A stretch of DNA of 21,551 nt from Rhizobium sp. LCM 4573 (GTDB lineage: Bacteria > Pseudomonadota > Alphaproteobacteria > Rhizobiales > Rhizobiaceae). The stretch spans positions 267,717 to 289,267 of the forward strand of contig NZ_MDDW01000005.1 in NCBI RefSeq assembly GCF_001854865.1, in the 5' to 3' direction. Both the position numbers and the translations under genes were made by a program. How positions within the stretch are numbered: the first letter of the stretch is position 1; every line of letters begins with the position of its first letter. This document shows, piece by piece, positions 14,642 through 21,436 of the stretch. The notes under the pieces were generated by a model. The model saw nothing but the letters and a program-made list of their open reading frames with translations. It was not told where the DNA came from and did not search any database.

Positions 14642-14901
14642 CTTGCCCACCAGAGCGCAACGCGGCGGCGCATCCGGCGAACCATGGGCAGATCATGCGA
14701 GAGTATGATGAAGCCGAGCGGCAGCATCCAAAATCCCAGCACCGGCAGAAATCCCAGAACCCCTCCGAAAATCAGCAGGAGACCGGTACCGATCCGGCCT
14801 GCGCGCGAACGGGGAAGTGGAATCCGCCAGGTTCCGAAAGCCAGTTCGCGCGTTTTGGGATCCACGCCGAATCTGCGGGCATTCTGGTCATTTGCCGCCA
14901 A
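14620..14901 (-). CDS. Small two-helix membrane protein
   Basis: A 93-residue hypothetical membrane protein. After a polar N-terminus (about 1-35) come hydrophobic segments at about 38-52 (GTGLLLIFGGVLGFL) and 53-69 (VLGFWMLPLGFIILSHD), then a strongly basic tail (RRMRRRVALWWARRRQRKN). It resembles short rhizobial membrane proteins loosely related to the PGPGW group, which I cannot confirm. The only suitable start is TTG at 14901, with AGGA 8 bases upstream. It converges with exoD. Confidence 0.65.
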   Translation of the reverse strand: MAANDQNARRFGVDPKTRELAFGTWRIPLPRSRAGRIGTGLLLIFGGVLGFLPVLGFWMLPLGFIILSHDLPMVRRMRRRVALWWARRRQRKN

Positions 14902-14998
14902 CCGTTATCCTTTCGGGCGTCTGGTCACCATATCTGCCGTGGAGATGGGGCTCAAAAGTGGATAAAACAAGCGACGGCATTTTTTTTGCAAAAACCGC

Positions 14999-15027
14999 TT
15001 GGCAAAACCCAAAAGCATAAGTATTAC
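14999..15027 (+). promoter_or_regulatory. Promoter of tRNA-Asn
   Basis: TTGGCA (14999-15004) and TATTAC (15022-15027) are spaced by exactly 17 bases, and a start near 15034 would precede the tRNA by about 25 bases. A T8 run and the perfect palindrome TTTTTGCAAAAA (14983-14994) just upstream could act as an AT-rich UP element. Confidence 0.6.
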
Positions 15028-15058
15028 CCCCCGCACACGCCGCGGCAGACGCGGATGG

Positions 15059-15133
15059 TCCCTGGTAGCTCAGCGGTAGAGCACTCGACTGTTAATCGAT
15101 AGGTCGTCGGTTCGAATCCGACCCGGGGAGCCA
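15059..15133 (+). tRNA. tRNA-Asn (anticodon GUU)
   Basis: A complete cloverleaf. The acceptor stem TCCCTGG/CCGGGGA has one U-G pair, the D-arm is GCTCAGCGGTAGAGC, and the anticodon loop CTGTTAA carries GTT. The T-arm is GTCGGTTCGAATCCGAC, the discriminator is G73 and CCA is encoded. tRNA 3' ends are common integration sites, and the region downstream looks acquired, but I see no second copy of this 3' end in the window. Confidence 0.97.
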
Positions 15134-15418
15134 GTTTTCTTAATAAGCACTTGTTTTCGTTGAATATTCCGAAACCAAAAACCTCCTTCCCTAGTTTCCC
15201 TCCCCGCTTTTGAAGCACTTGTTCAGGCGTTGGCTCCTGTGGAGGACGCTGCGCGATTGCGATGAAAAATCGGGCCGCCAGGGCGCCGACGATTCCCCAT
15301 CTCAGACGGCAAGGCTTCTTTACCTACCCCCTATGATCGATCGCAGGTATCTAAATGCCAACTTGCCACGCCGACGAATTGAGCGCCTGCTGACGTCATT
15401 TACGTGTGGGGGGGTGCA

Positions 15419-15934
15419 ATGCGCAAAGTGGTTTACATGCTTGCTGCTGGAAGCGGCTTCCTATTTGGAATTCCGGGATCGTTTGCCGCGGATATGATCG
15501 ACCGTATTCATCCAGCATGTACCGAGACATCAAGAGTTAAGCATTTTCCGTCACGCGACCATAATGTGCTTCGTGGCGATGGAATACTCGGCTCAAAACT
15601 CATGCGTATCACTTTATCCCTCATTGAGAGTCGATACTCGGACTGCAGAATTACAACCTCCTACGCCTTAGACTTCAACGTATACAACTATTGGCAAAGC
15701 GGGAACCGCCCTGGTGCTCGAGCAACTGCCTACATAAGCTTTTACTCCGGTGGGCGGGAGATCGCGACGCATGCTATCTCGTTTGGTGTGCCACTCGGCT
15801 TTTGCGGGCCATATGGTCAACCGGAAGGACGCCACTTCCGCCGAGAGAATGGGCTTTCACGGAATTATATCGATATAGTTGATGAGATAAGGGTTACGTC
15901 GACACCGATATCCGGCCGACTGGGTCGATGCTAG
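15419..15934 (+). CDS. Secreted hypothetical protein
   Basis: I do not recognise a family. The 171-residue product has a signal peptide (hydrophobic run about 4-20, likely cut after GSFAA before DMIDRI). Several cysteines in the mature part (HPACTET, SDCRITT, GFCGPYG and the terminal GRC) could make two disulfides. The middle is strand-rich (ATAYISFYSGGREIATHAISFGVPLGF). ATG 15419 is preferred over the frame start at 15404 because the signal peptide begins there; a G-rich run lies just before it. Base composition is clearly more AT-rich than the backbone to the left, consistent with transfer. Confidence 0.6.
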   Translation: MRKVVYMLAAGSGFLFGIPGSFAADMIDRIHPACTETSRVKHFPSRDHNVLRGDGILGSKLMRITLSLIESRYSDCRITTSYALDFNVYNYWQSGNRPGARATAYISFYSGGREIATHAISFGVPLGFCGPYGQPEGRHFRRENGLSRNYIDIVDEIRVTSTPISGRLGRC

Positions 15935-16059
15935 GCCCCTCAGGGTGAACTCGATAAGGTACAAACTCGAAGAGCCGCACAAAATGCCCCGGCAGGCAAC
16001 GGAACCGAATCCTGCGTGTCGCTGTTCCCCTGCTTCCAACTTAGGGATAGCGAGGTCAC

Positions 16060-16503
16060 ATGCAGCAAAAACTACTATCCGCTGATAGCGGCGAGAGAAC
16101 CTTTATTGTGGTCATGGACGAAGGCGACGAGGCGTTTTCCCAGCTTGCCTCATTCGCGAAGGAAAACTCCGTAACAGCCGCTTCGGTATCAGCCATTGGA
16201 GCGTTCAAGACAGCGACGATCGCCTTCTTTGACTACGCTACGAAGAGTTATCAGAACATACCCGTTCAACAACAGAGTGAGGTGCTGAGCCTGATCGGCG
16301 ACATCGCCCAGGACGATGAGGGTAATGCTAGCCTGCACATGCATGCGGTCCTAGGGTTCTCTGATGGGTCTACGAAGGGCGGGCACTTCGTGGAAGGAAC
16401 TGTTCGCCCAACACTGGAGATCGTTGTCCGTGAGACGCCGGCGAATCTTAAGCGCCGGAAACGGCAGGATCTTGGGCTCGCGCTGATCGATCTCGGGACC
16501 TAG
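16060..16503 (+). CDS. PPC/DUF296 domain protein
   Basis: A 147-residue single-domain PPC (DUF296) protein. In plants the domain occurs in AT-hook DNA-binding proteins; in bacteria it is usually a stand-alone trimer of unknown role, with conserved histidines that suggest a metal site. Visible signature: SVSAIGAFKTATIAFFDY at about 43-60, then SLHMHAVLGFSDGSTKGGHFVEGTVRPTLEIVV at about 91-123, with the paired histidines HMH and the later GGH. The basic C-tail (NLKRRKRQD) is longer than the core domain. A GAGG ribosome site lies 5 bases before ATG 16060. It stands alone. Confidence 0.88.
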   Translation: MQQKLLSADSGERTFIVVMDEGDEAFSQLASFAKENSVTAASVSAIGAFKTATIAFFDYATKSYQNIPVQQQSEVLSLIGDIAQDDEGNASLHMHAVLGFSDGSTKGGHFVEGTVRPTLEIVVRETPANLKRRKRQDLGLALIDLGT

Positions 16504-16952
16504 TGATTGCTGGTGGGAGGCAGTGCCTAGCACCGCCTCTCGATCGGAAGATCAAACCACCAGGAGGCCCTCCCAGCCATCCGCCTAAAACATTAAAGCG
16601 GATGCTAATATTCGCAAACTCGATCGCGCAACTCGGTTAATAGTCAACTCGAAAAGGCTTATAAGGCGGTGTCCGAGAAGCGCCATCGCATGAAGAAGCC
16701 GCCCAACCTTGTGAGTCGAGCGGCTTGCCGCGGCGATCTTCCAGTGGTTTTCGCATGGCGATTGGCCGCGACATTCGTATGATAGCGAAAGATGAAAGAG
16801 ACGGCCAGCGCGCGTCATGTGACGGTGGTGCTCGCGCTGGCCGAAGCCGCTCGGCCAAAGCGCCGGTGGTGCAGCGGCGTGAATAAAAGGGTCAGCTCGA
16901 CGCCTAAGCGGGGCCGACCAAAGTGCCCGATGGGGCGAATGGTTTTGCTGCT
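16504..16952. other. Gene-free stretch with palindromes
   Basis: About 450 bases without a credible gene. After the PPC gene there is an imperfect hairpin (16517-16521 with 16535-16539, continued by GTGC/GCAC) without a U-run. At 16803-16812 and 16833-16842 is a perfect 10-bp inverted repeat (GGCCAGCGCG/CGCGCTGGCC) with a nested CGTC/GACG pair inside. A second dyad GGCCGA/TCGGCC follows (16839-16844 and 16851-16856). Short minus-strand frames across the stretch have no recognisable domain. Confidence 0.45.
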
Positions 16953-17210
16953 TTAGGACAGTTCGAATTTTGCCTTTAAGCGCTCGTACTGCCTACGCTC
17001 CAAAGCCTCCTCACGCTGCGGATTCGGACTCGAGTTTGCGACGTGCGAAACAGGCTGAACCCATGACCAAACCTCCTGCTCGCCTTCCCTCGCCAGTTTG
17101 GACGCGTATTTGTTGGCATCTTCCACCTTGGTGAAGAATGCGACGGCCTCGGCTTTGGCCAGACTGCCTACAGCGCGGTACACTAGATAGTTCGCGTTCA
17201 CTGTCTTCAT
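16953..17210 (-). CDS. Small hypothetical protein
   Basis: An 85-residue soluble protein, MKTVNANYLVYRAVGSLAKAEAVAFFTKVEDANKY at its start, with a charged helical C-terminus (REEALERRQYERLKAKFEL). No family is recognised. The N-terminal half has the look of a short alpha/beta unit found in mobile-region proteins. ATG 17210 with AGGA upstream is preferred to the GTG at 17222. It is 28 bases downstream of the HNH gene stop on the same strand, so it probably belongs to the same transcript. Confidence 0.55.
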   Translation of the reverse strand: MKTVNANYLVYRAVGSLAKAEAVAFFTKVEDANKYASKLAREGEQEVWSWVQPVSHVANSSPNPQREEALERRQYERLKAKFELS

Positions 17211-17238
17211 CGTCCTATCCACCTCAATGTTGGTTAGA

Positions 17239-17535
17239 TCACGCTTTTCGGGCTGCCTGAAACTCCAGAAACTCGCCGCGTCGAAAAGTCTTATACGTTA
17301 GCCAATCGGCGCCGCCGCGCTCGTCGTTGCAGCGCTTGCAGGCCATGGCGATGTTGTCTGGGTTGTCCCTGCCGCCATCTGCCTTGCGCTGCAGGTGCTC
17401 GATTGTGGCGGCGTCTGGACGTTTCTGAAGATTGAAATCCCATGTGAGGGAAACGAACCGGTCACAGTAACAGCACCTCCCGTGGTGGCTCTTGAACAGC
17501 ACCAGGAGCAATCGATGTTTTTCGGCTGTTTTCAC
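17239..17535 (-). CDS. HNH endonuclease
   Basis: A 98-residue HNH-family nuclease. The domain covers most of the protein. A first zinc knuckle CCYCD (C21/C22-C24) is followed by the core ATIEHLQRKADGGRDNPDNIAMACKRCND at about 43-71, which holds the catalytic H, the Asn and the second CxxC. Such small HNH proteins occur in phages and genomic islands, with roles from DNA packaging to homing. The start is a GTG inside the 3' part of the upstream gene, so the two frames overlap by 74 bases and are probably translated from one message. Confidence 0.82.
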   Translation of the reverse strand: MKTAEKHRLLLVLFKSHHGRCCYCDRFVSLTWDFNLQKRPDAATIEHLQRKADGGRDNPDNIAMACKRCNDERGGADWLTYKTFRRGEFLEFQAARKA

Positions 17536-17830
17536 GGCTAACCTGCTCTGCCATGGGATTTTGGGAAGTCGATTTTGACAAGGCTATGCCCAACACTGTG
17601 CGGTGGCGCCTCCCACCGTGGTTCGGCCCAAGAATCATGATGTCGTAAAGCTGGCGCCCCATTGCTGTGATGCTTCGATCTATGACGACTGCGGGCTGGT
17701 CGGCGAACTCGACCATCGCGCCTAATTCAAACTTCCAGCGGATGCGGTGTCTTCTCACCGGTCCTCTTGCGATCAGGCCGCGAGGCAACAAGGTTCTGTC
17801 AGCGGCCTGTATGGAAGCGTGCATATTCAT
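17462..17830 (-). CDS. Hypothetical protein overlapping HNH gene
   Basis: A 122-residue basic protein of unknown family. The N-terminus is MNMHASIQAADRTLLPRGL and the middle part (FELGAMVEFADQPAVVIDRSI, then YDIMILGPNHGG) reads like a small beta-barrel, as in SH3-like folds; this is a guess from pattern. A strong GAGGAG ribosome site precedes ATG 17830, and a good promoter lies upstream (-35 TTGACG 17889-17894, -10 TATGGG 17866-17871). The last 25 codons overlap the HNH gene. It is the first gene of the minus-strand group 17830-16953, divergent from the XRE regulator. Confidence 0.6.
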   Translation of the reverse strand: MNMHASIQAADRTLLPRGLIARGPVRRHRIRWKFELGAMVEFADQPAVVIDRSITAMGRQLYDIMILGPNHGGRRHRTVLGIALSKSTSQNPMAEQVSRENSRKTSIAPGAVQEPPREVLLL

Positions 17831-17865
17831 GTGTGCTCCTCGTGTATGTTGCGGTTACAAAAGAA

Positions 17866-17894
17866 CCCATAGCGGACATCAAAATAACCGTCAA
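17866..17894 (-). promoter_or_regulatory. Promoter of the HNH gene group
   Basis: On the minus strand TTGACG (17889-17894) and TATGGG (17866-17871) have exactly 17 bases between them, 36 bases upstream of ATG 17830. One ATAACCG repeat (17884-17890) overlaps the -35, so binding there should repress this promoter. Confidence 0.5.
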
Positions 17895-17923
17895 GTACAA
17901 AAATAACCGCTAGGGGTATTTTT
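17880..17923. promoter_or_regulatory. Operator-like repeats in a divergent intergenic region
   Basis: Two direct copies of CAAAA(A)TAACCG (17880-17890 and 17898-17909, period 19) are seen, and the second also forms an inverted repeat with GGTATTTTTG (17914-17923) around a GCTAG centre. They lie between the divergent 122-residue gene and the XRE-type regulator at 17960. Such sites are what an autoregulating Cro/CI-type repressor would bind. The repeats are observed; the binding is inferred. Confidence 0.55.
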
Positions 17924-17959
17924 GTTGCTGTAGAGGATGGCATCTGATACTTAGGAGAC

Positions 17960-18193
17960 ATGATCACGCCCTTACAAATTAAGGCCGCAAGGGCCATGCT
18001 CGAATGGAAGCAGACCGACCTCGCAACGGCGGCCGGCATATCCGAAATGAGCGTGAAGAACGTTGAGAAGGGGAGTACCGACTCGCGCGTGAGCACCCTG
18101 CAGGCCATCCGCGCCGCCCTGGAAAACGCCGGCATTGAGTTCATCAACAATGACCGATGCGAGGGTGTCGTTAAACTGCGAGGGCAATCCTGA
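17960..18193 (+). CDS. XRE/Cro-CI family transcriptional regulator
   Basis: A 77-residue protein made almost entirely of a Cro/CI-type helix-turn-helix (about 5-60): QIKAARAMLEWKQTDLATAAGISEMSVKNVEKGS, where TDLATAAGISEMSVKNVEKG carries helices 2 and 3. The tail AGIEFINND-EGVVKLRG is common in rhizobial one-domain regulators. A GGAG ribosome site precedes the ATG. The stop overlaps the next start (TGATG at 18191), so the two are translationally coupled. It faces the HNH group across a region with operator-like repeats and probably controls one or both directions. It could also be the antitoxin of a coupled pair, but its partner does not resemble a known toxin. Confidence 0.88.
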   Translation: MITPLQIKAARAMLEWKQTDLATAAGISEMSVKNVEKGSTDSRVSTLQAIRAALENAGIEFINNDRCEGVVKLRGQS

Positions 18194-18453
18194 TGGCCAA
18201 AAACCCAAAGCTCGAGCATTCGGAGTTCTCGGGCGAATTTGAAGACGATGGTATCACCGTCCTCGTCGATATATTCAGGCCCGCCGGCACTCAGAATGAC
18301 TGGAAAATGGAAGTCATCTCGCAAGACGAAGATGTCACCACCTGGGATGAGCCCTTCGCCACGGACCAAGACGCCTGGGAAGAGTTCCTCGCGACCGTCG
18401 AACGCGACGGAATCCACACCTTCCTTGGAGCCGACGAACCATCGGTGCACTGA
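18193..18453 (+). CDS. Small acidic hypothetical protein coupled to XRE regulator
   Basis: An 86-residue acidic protein (many Asp/Glu; FEDDGITVLVDIFRPAG, EVISQDEDVTTWDEPFATDQDAWEEFLATVERDG). It starts inside the regulator's stop codon (TGATG), so translation is coupled. The predicted fold is a few strands followed by one helix. No family is recognised. The tight coupling suggests a protein that works with, or is dosed against, the regulator. Confidence 0.7.
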   Translation: MAKNPKLEHSEFSGEFEDDGITVLVDIFRPAGTQNDWKMEVISQDEDVTTWDEPFATDQDAWEEFLATVERDGIHTFLGADEPSVH

Positions 18454-18623
18454 TCGCCTCGAACCGAAGCGCCACTTGTGCGTTTGCCTCTCGGAGCGTC
18501 GCGTCAACATCTGAAATGCGATGTGACTTGCACCGCCGCGCGTTCCTCCCTCCCCTTGACCGCTCTGGTTGGCATTATTAGCTTCGATCTGCGGCTACCA
18601 CCCGCGACCACCACAGAGGAGAC

Positions 18624-19139
18624 ATGGAAACTGCAATCGGCGTTCGCGCCGGTGGCGATGGTTGTCAACTGTTTGGTGGTAGTACAATGGATCAATCTCG
18701 ACAGCAGAAAGCCGCTCAAATCTACGCCAAGTCTGCGCTGCCGCTAGACCCAGAGAAGGGCTGGCAACGTGAAGATGTCCAGGTCGCCTTCATGGCCGGC
18801 ATGGAAGACCACGGTATCGCACGACTCCTCTCCCTGCCTGAGGTCGCGGAGATTCTGGCGGTATCCGCCTCGGTCATTCGCGATCTGGTGAAGTATGGCG
18901 AGCTCGCCTACGTTCACGCAGGACGCGGCACTGAACGGAAGCATCTGACCTTCAGTGTCGCCGAGATAGAAGGCTTCATCAAGCGGCACAGCGAGCGGGT
19001 GTATTATAATCCCGGCCCCAAAACTGTCAGATACGGAACGCGCAAGAGAGCGCACGAACTTGCAGTGGAGCGGGCTACCACAGGCAGCAATGATTGGTTC
19101 GAAAGGACTCTAGCCGAATTGAAGGCAAAGAAGAAATGA
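18624..19139 (+). CDS. Excisionase-like HTH protein, first of cascade
   Basis: A 171-residue protein. After an N-terminal extension (1-65), residues 68-121 form a MerR/excisionase-type HTH_17 domain: LSLPEVAEILAVSASVIRDLVKYGELAYVHAGRG, then the wing (RKHLTFSVAEIEGFIKRH). The C-terminus is basic (ELKAKKK). A good GAGGAG ribosome site lies 4 bases before ATG 18624; an in-frame ATG at 18687 is an alternative. The stop overlaps the next start by ATGA (19136-19139). HTH_17 proteins serve as recombination directionality factors or phage/island regulators. A loose CTTGAC (18555-18560) upstream may be the -35 of its promoter. Confidence 0.75.
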   Translation: METAIGVRAGGDGCQLFGGSTMDQSRQQKAAQIYAKSALPLDPEKGWQREDVQVAFMAGMEDHGIARLLSLPEVAEILAVSASVIRDLVKYGELAYVHAGRGTERKHLTFSVAEIEGFIKRHSERVYYNPGPKTVRYGTRKRAHELAVERATTGSNDWFERTLAELKAKKK

Positions 19140-19606
19140 CCGCGGCCCTCGACAAGATCTACACCGCCGATGAGGCCGCTGAGCGTCTTCGGCTTACGAA
19201 CCGCGCTGTTATCAAGATCGCTCGCAAATACGGCCTGTGCTCGAGGCAAGGCCGGAACTACCTCTTTTCCGAGGCTGATCTGTTGGAACTTTGGGAGGTT
19301 ATGCGCGAGCCGGCAAAAGAGCCAAAGCCGCTACCACCGAAGCCTTATATTTCTGATCATCGACTGTATGAGGAACTGCAGAAGCTTTCTTCAAAGAAGA
19401 AGGGACCAGGTCGACAACGTTGGGAGGTTACAAACGCAAAAAACAAGGAGCTCCGCGAAGCCACCAAGGCGGAGATCGAAAAGTGGAGGGGCGAGCCTCC
19501 GCTGGATCATACGAACCGCGACCCTGACTATTGGACACCGGAGCGCAAGGAGCGCCGGCGGTTGGAGAGCCTCGCGAAGAAGAAAGGGTGGATGGCACGA
19601 ACATGA
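19136..19606 (+). CDS. HTH_17 DNA-binding protein, second of cascade
   Basis: A 156-residue protein. Residues 8-57 are an HTH_17-type domain (IYTADEAAERLRLTNRAVIKIARKYGL, wing GRNYLFSEADLLELWEVM). The rest is lysine/arginine-rich and helical, with a KEPKPLPPKP linker and an RDPDYWTPERKERRRLE segment that could bind nucleic acid. ATG 19136 overlaps the preceding stop and the stop at 19604-19606 overlaps the next ATG (19603), both as ATGA. The long upstream part of the open frame (from 19094) belongs to the previous gene's frame region and is not used. Confidence 0.75.
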   Translation: MTAALDKIYTADEAAERLRLTNRAVIKIARKYGLCSRQGRNYLFSEADLLELWEVMREPAKEPKPLPPKPYISDHRLYEELQKLSSKKKGPGRQRWEVTNAKNKELREATKAEIEKWRGEPPLDHTNRDPDYWTPERKERRRLESLAKKKGWMART

Positions 19607-20142
19607 GCGAACCTACTCGCCTCATTGGCCGCAAGGAGGCGGCGGCCTATCTCGGTATCGCCGAATCTACGTTTTCCCTCTGGGTATCCACCCACAAGAT
19701 GCCGCCGCCGATCTTCGGCACCAGGAAATGGGACAAACGGGCCATTGACGCCAAGCTCGACGACATCAGCGGGCTCGCGACTGATCGCAAAGAAGATCGG
19801 TACGAAAAATGGATGAGGGAGCAAGGGGCCACGGAGGCAGGTAATGGAGGTGACAGCCTCCGAGTGTGGCGCGACAAGAAGGCAAAGCGGCAGGCAAAGC
19901 ACAAACCACAGATGGCGCTGGACGCGAAGCTCGAGCGGATCGTTCTTTTCATGGCAGAGCATCCGGAGTGCGATACCGTGGCGTCCATTCCTGGCGCCGG
20001 TCCACATTTCATGGATAAGCTCATTGATTCCGGTGCGGTGAGGTTGATTGGCACCGAGCGCTCCACGTTCCGCTACGCGCTTACGGAGGACGGTGAGGAA
20101 GAGGTGAAGCGGATTAGGAAATGGCGGTCGTTGGCGCCATGA
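19603..20142 (+). CDS. AlpA-like HTH protein with C-terminal winged-helix-like part
   Basis: A 179-residue protein. The N-terminal domain (6-55: LIGRKEAAAYLGIAESTFSLWVSTHKMPPPIFG, RKWDKRAIDAKLD) is the AlpA/HTH_17 pattern of phage regulators. A charged linker (about 60-105) leads to a C-terminal region (RIVLFMAEHPECDTVASIPGAG to RSTFRYALTEDGEEEVKRIRKW) that looks like a winged helix with a terminal recognition wing. It starts and stops in ATGA overlaps with both neighbours. Two DNA-binding parts in one small protein suggest a looping or two-site binder. Confidence 0.75.
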   Translation: MSEPTRLIGRKEAAAYLGIAESTFSLWVSTHKMPPPIFGTRKWDKRAIDAKLDDISGLATDRKEDRYEKWMREQGATEAGNGGDSLRVWRDKKAKRQAKHKPQMALDAKLERIVLFMAEHPECDTVASIPGAGPHFMDKLIDSGAVRLIGTERSTFRYALTEDGEEEVKRIRKWRSLAP

Positions 20143-20441
20143 ACGACGCACTCTCTGCGCTCCCCCTCTTCGCAACCGACCAAGAGCTCGCGGTCGCCAT
20201 CGTCGGTAGGGCTCGTTCAGAAATGTGGATAAAGGCCGTAATCCCGCAATTAGAGCGGAAGGGCTTCCCTCGCATTGATCCGCTCCATGATGGCAGACCG
20301 GTGGCGCTGGTTCGTCGGTTCTATGAAGGATATTTCGGCATCGCGTCCGGTTTCAACGTTGCTACGCCTGATGGCGAGGAGCGACTGGGGGAGTGGAAGA
20401 ACAGGCGGAAACGGCCGAAATCACAGTGGGGCGATCCATAA
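20139..20441 (+). CDS. Phage-type winged-helix small protein, fourth of cascade
   Basis: A 100-residue protein starting at ATG 20139 inside the previous stop (ATGA). FATDQELAVAIVGRARSEMWIKAVIPQLERKGFPRIDPLHDGRPVALVRRFYEGYFG resembles the short winged-helix proteins I know as immediate neighbours of rhizobial tyrosine integrases (pattern: ATD.E......W......LER.G.P..DP...R....V..F). That resemblance is from memory and cannot be tested here. If right, an integrase would be expected directly downstream, but none is present. The basic tail (KNRRKRPK) may bind DNA. The in-frame ATG at 20121 would add six residues. Confidence 0.7.
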   Translation: MNDALSALPLFATDQELAVAIVGRARSEMWIKAVIPQLERKGFPRIDPLHDGRPVALVRRFYEGYFGIASGFNVATPDGEERLGEWKNRRKRPKSQWGDP

Positions 20442-20487
20442 CGCCAATTACCTTGGCAGGAACCCGCTCCGCCCTATCCTTTTCGGG

Positions 20488-20724
20488 ATGAGCGACATCC
20501 CTTCACCAACACTCCCCATGGGAGACGAGAACCGGCATCTGTTTTGCCAGATGGCGGTCGAGATACCGCTGCAGGAACTCATCGAGGATGCGGTGAAGGC
20601 TGGATGGGAGGAGACGGAAGTTCTAACGGCCATCATGGAGGTCGCGGATAACCTCATGCTCGCCGCCGGCTCGAACGCAGAGCTGGAGGCGCTGCTGCAT
20701 GCGCTAAAGCGGAGGCTGGATTAG
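20488..20724 (+). CDS. Small acidic helical hypothetical protein
   Basis: A 78-residue helical protein (MSDIPSPTLPMGDENRHLF at the start; LIEDAVKAGWEETEVLTAIMEVADNLMLAA and ALLHALKRRLD). It resembles short phage/plasmid-associated proteins of rhizobia, without a known role. The start is uncertain: ATG 20488 has only a weak ribosome site, and ATG 20518 is possible. It lies 46 bases after the cascade's last gene on the same strand and probably shares its transcript. Confidence 0.55.
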   Translation: MSDIPSPTLPMGDENRHLFCQMAVEIPLQELIEDAVKAGWEETEVLTAIMEVADNLMLAAGSNAELEALLHALKRRLD

Positions 20725-20786
20725 GCGTTACAAGGAACGAAGCTGTCGCTCTTGCGTTCGAGGCGAAACAACGCGCGAGGGTGAAG

Positions 20787-21239
20787 ATGTCGAACGCAAC
20801 TCAAAATGATGACCGCAACGAGAAAAACACCGGCGTTAGTCCGACCACGTTCGGAAGATCCCTTGAGAGCAAAGCTCAGATCGAAGATGCTGCAAAAATC
20901 GCATCGGCAACGGAAGACGGCGAAACCCTCAACGTGTATCGCCTGGTACCAGTAGCGCCTCCGTATGACGCCAGGTGGCAGCAAGCACCAAGCATTGGTG
21001 AGGTTGTCGTTGCGGCTAGGACGGCGGGTGATGCTCGAATTGTTGCCGCAGGGCGCGAGCTCGACTTCCTGGAGGTCGATGCCCTACCTGGCGAAGATGT
21101 CACGACCCGTCACGCGAGTGCTTTCCGCGACGAGAAGGCATATACCGTGATTGAAATCGAACATGGACGGCGAGATCTCAAGCGTGGCGTGATCAATGGA
21201 TATGTCCCTGTGGACACGATCGCGTCAACGCAGGTTTAG
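20787..21239 (+). CDS. Hypothetical protein
   Basis: A 150-residue protein of unknown family. The N-terminal third is polar and probably flexible (QNDDRNEKNTG to AKIASATEDGETL). The remainder is strand-rich (LNVYRLVPVAPPYDARWQQAP, VVVAARTAGDARIVAAGRELDF). That pattern recalls domains often found in small island proteins. A GAGGG-type ribosome site precedes ATG 20787 with good spacing; the GTG at 20781 is an alternative. Its stop overlaps by three bases the stop of the opposing ligD remnant. Confidence 0.6.
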   Translation: MSNATQNDDRNEKNTGVSPTTFGRSLESKAQIEDAAKIASATEDGETLNVYRLVPVAPPYDARWQQAPSIGEVVVAARTAGDARIVAAGRELDFLEVDALPGEDVTTRHASAFRDEKAYTVIEIEHGRRDLKRGVINGYVPVDTIASTQV

Positions 21240-21436
21240 CTCTCCGGCAGCCGATAGACATCTCCCGCATCCGCCTCATCCCGCAGTCCCTTGAACGACG
21301 GATGCCTCAGCTTCCCGTCATGGGTCCAGCCGCGATATTCGATCTCGGCAATCAGTGCCGGAGCGGTAAGCGCCAGGTTCTTGCCGCGGATCATCACTGG
21401 CGGCAGTCTCGTCTTGAGCTTGTCGCGCCCCGCCAA
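21236..21436 (-). pseudogene. C-terminal remnant of LigD-type ATP-dependent DNA ligase
   Basis: The 66-codon frame keeps only the end of the ligase domain of a LigD/NHEJ-type DNA ligase. The OB-fold strand motif IAEIEYRGWTHDGKLRHPSFKGLRDE matches the family's C-terminal signature and is followed by a natural-looking tail. The upstream adenylation domain, with its KxDG lysine, is missing. The frame has only a TTG start, and its left end (in gene orientation) falls right at the stop codon of flgE. It is best read as a 5'-deleted fragment left by a rearrangement. It could be expressed from flgE readthrough but would not be an active ligase. Confidence 0.65.

Noticed and set aside
16585..16858. 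Two overlapping minus-strand frames (77 and 73 codons)
   Set aside because: They cross the palindromic stretch, have no ribosome site of note and no domain.
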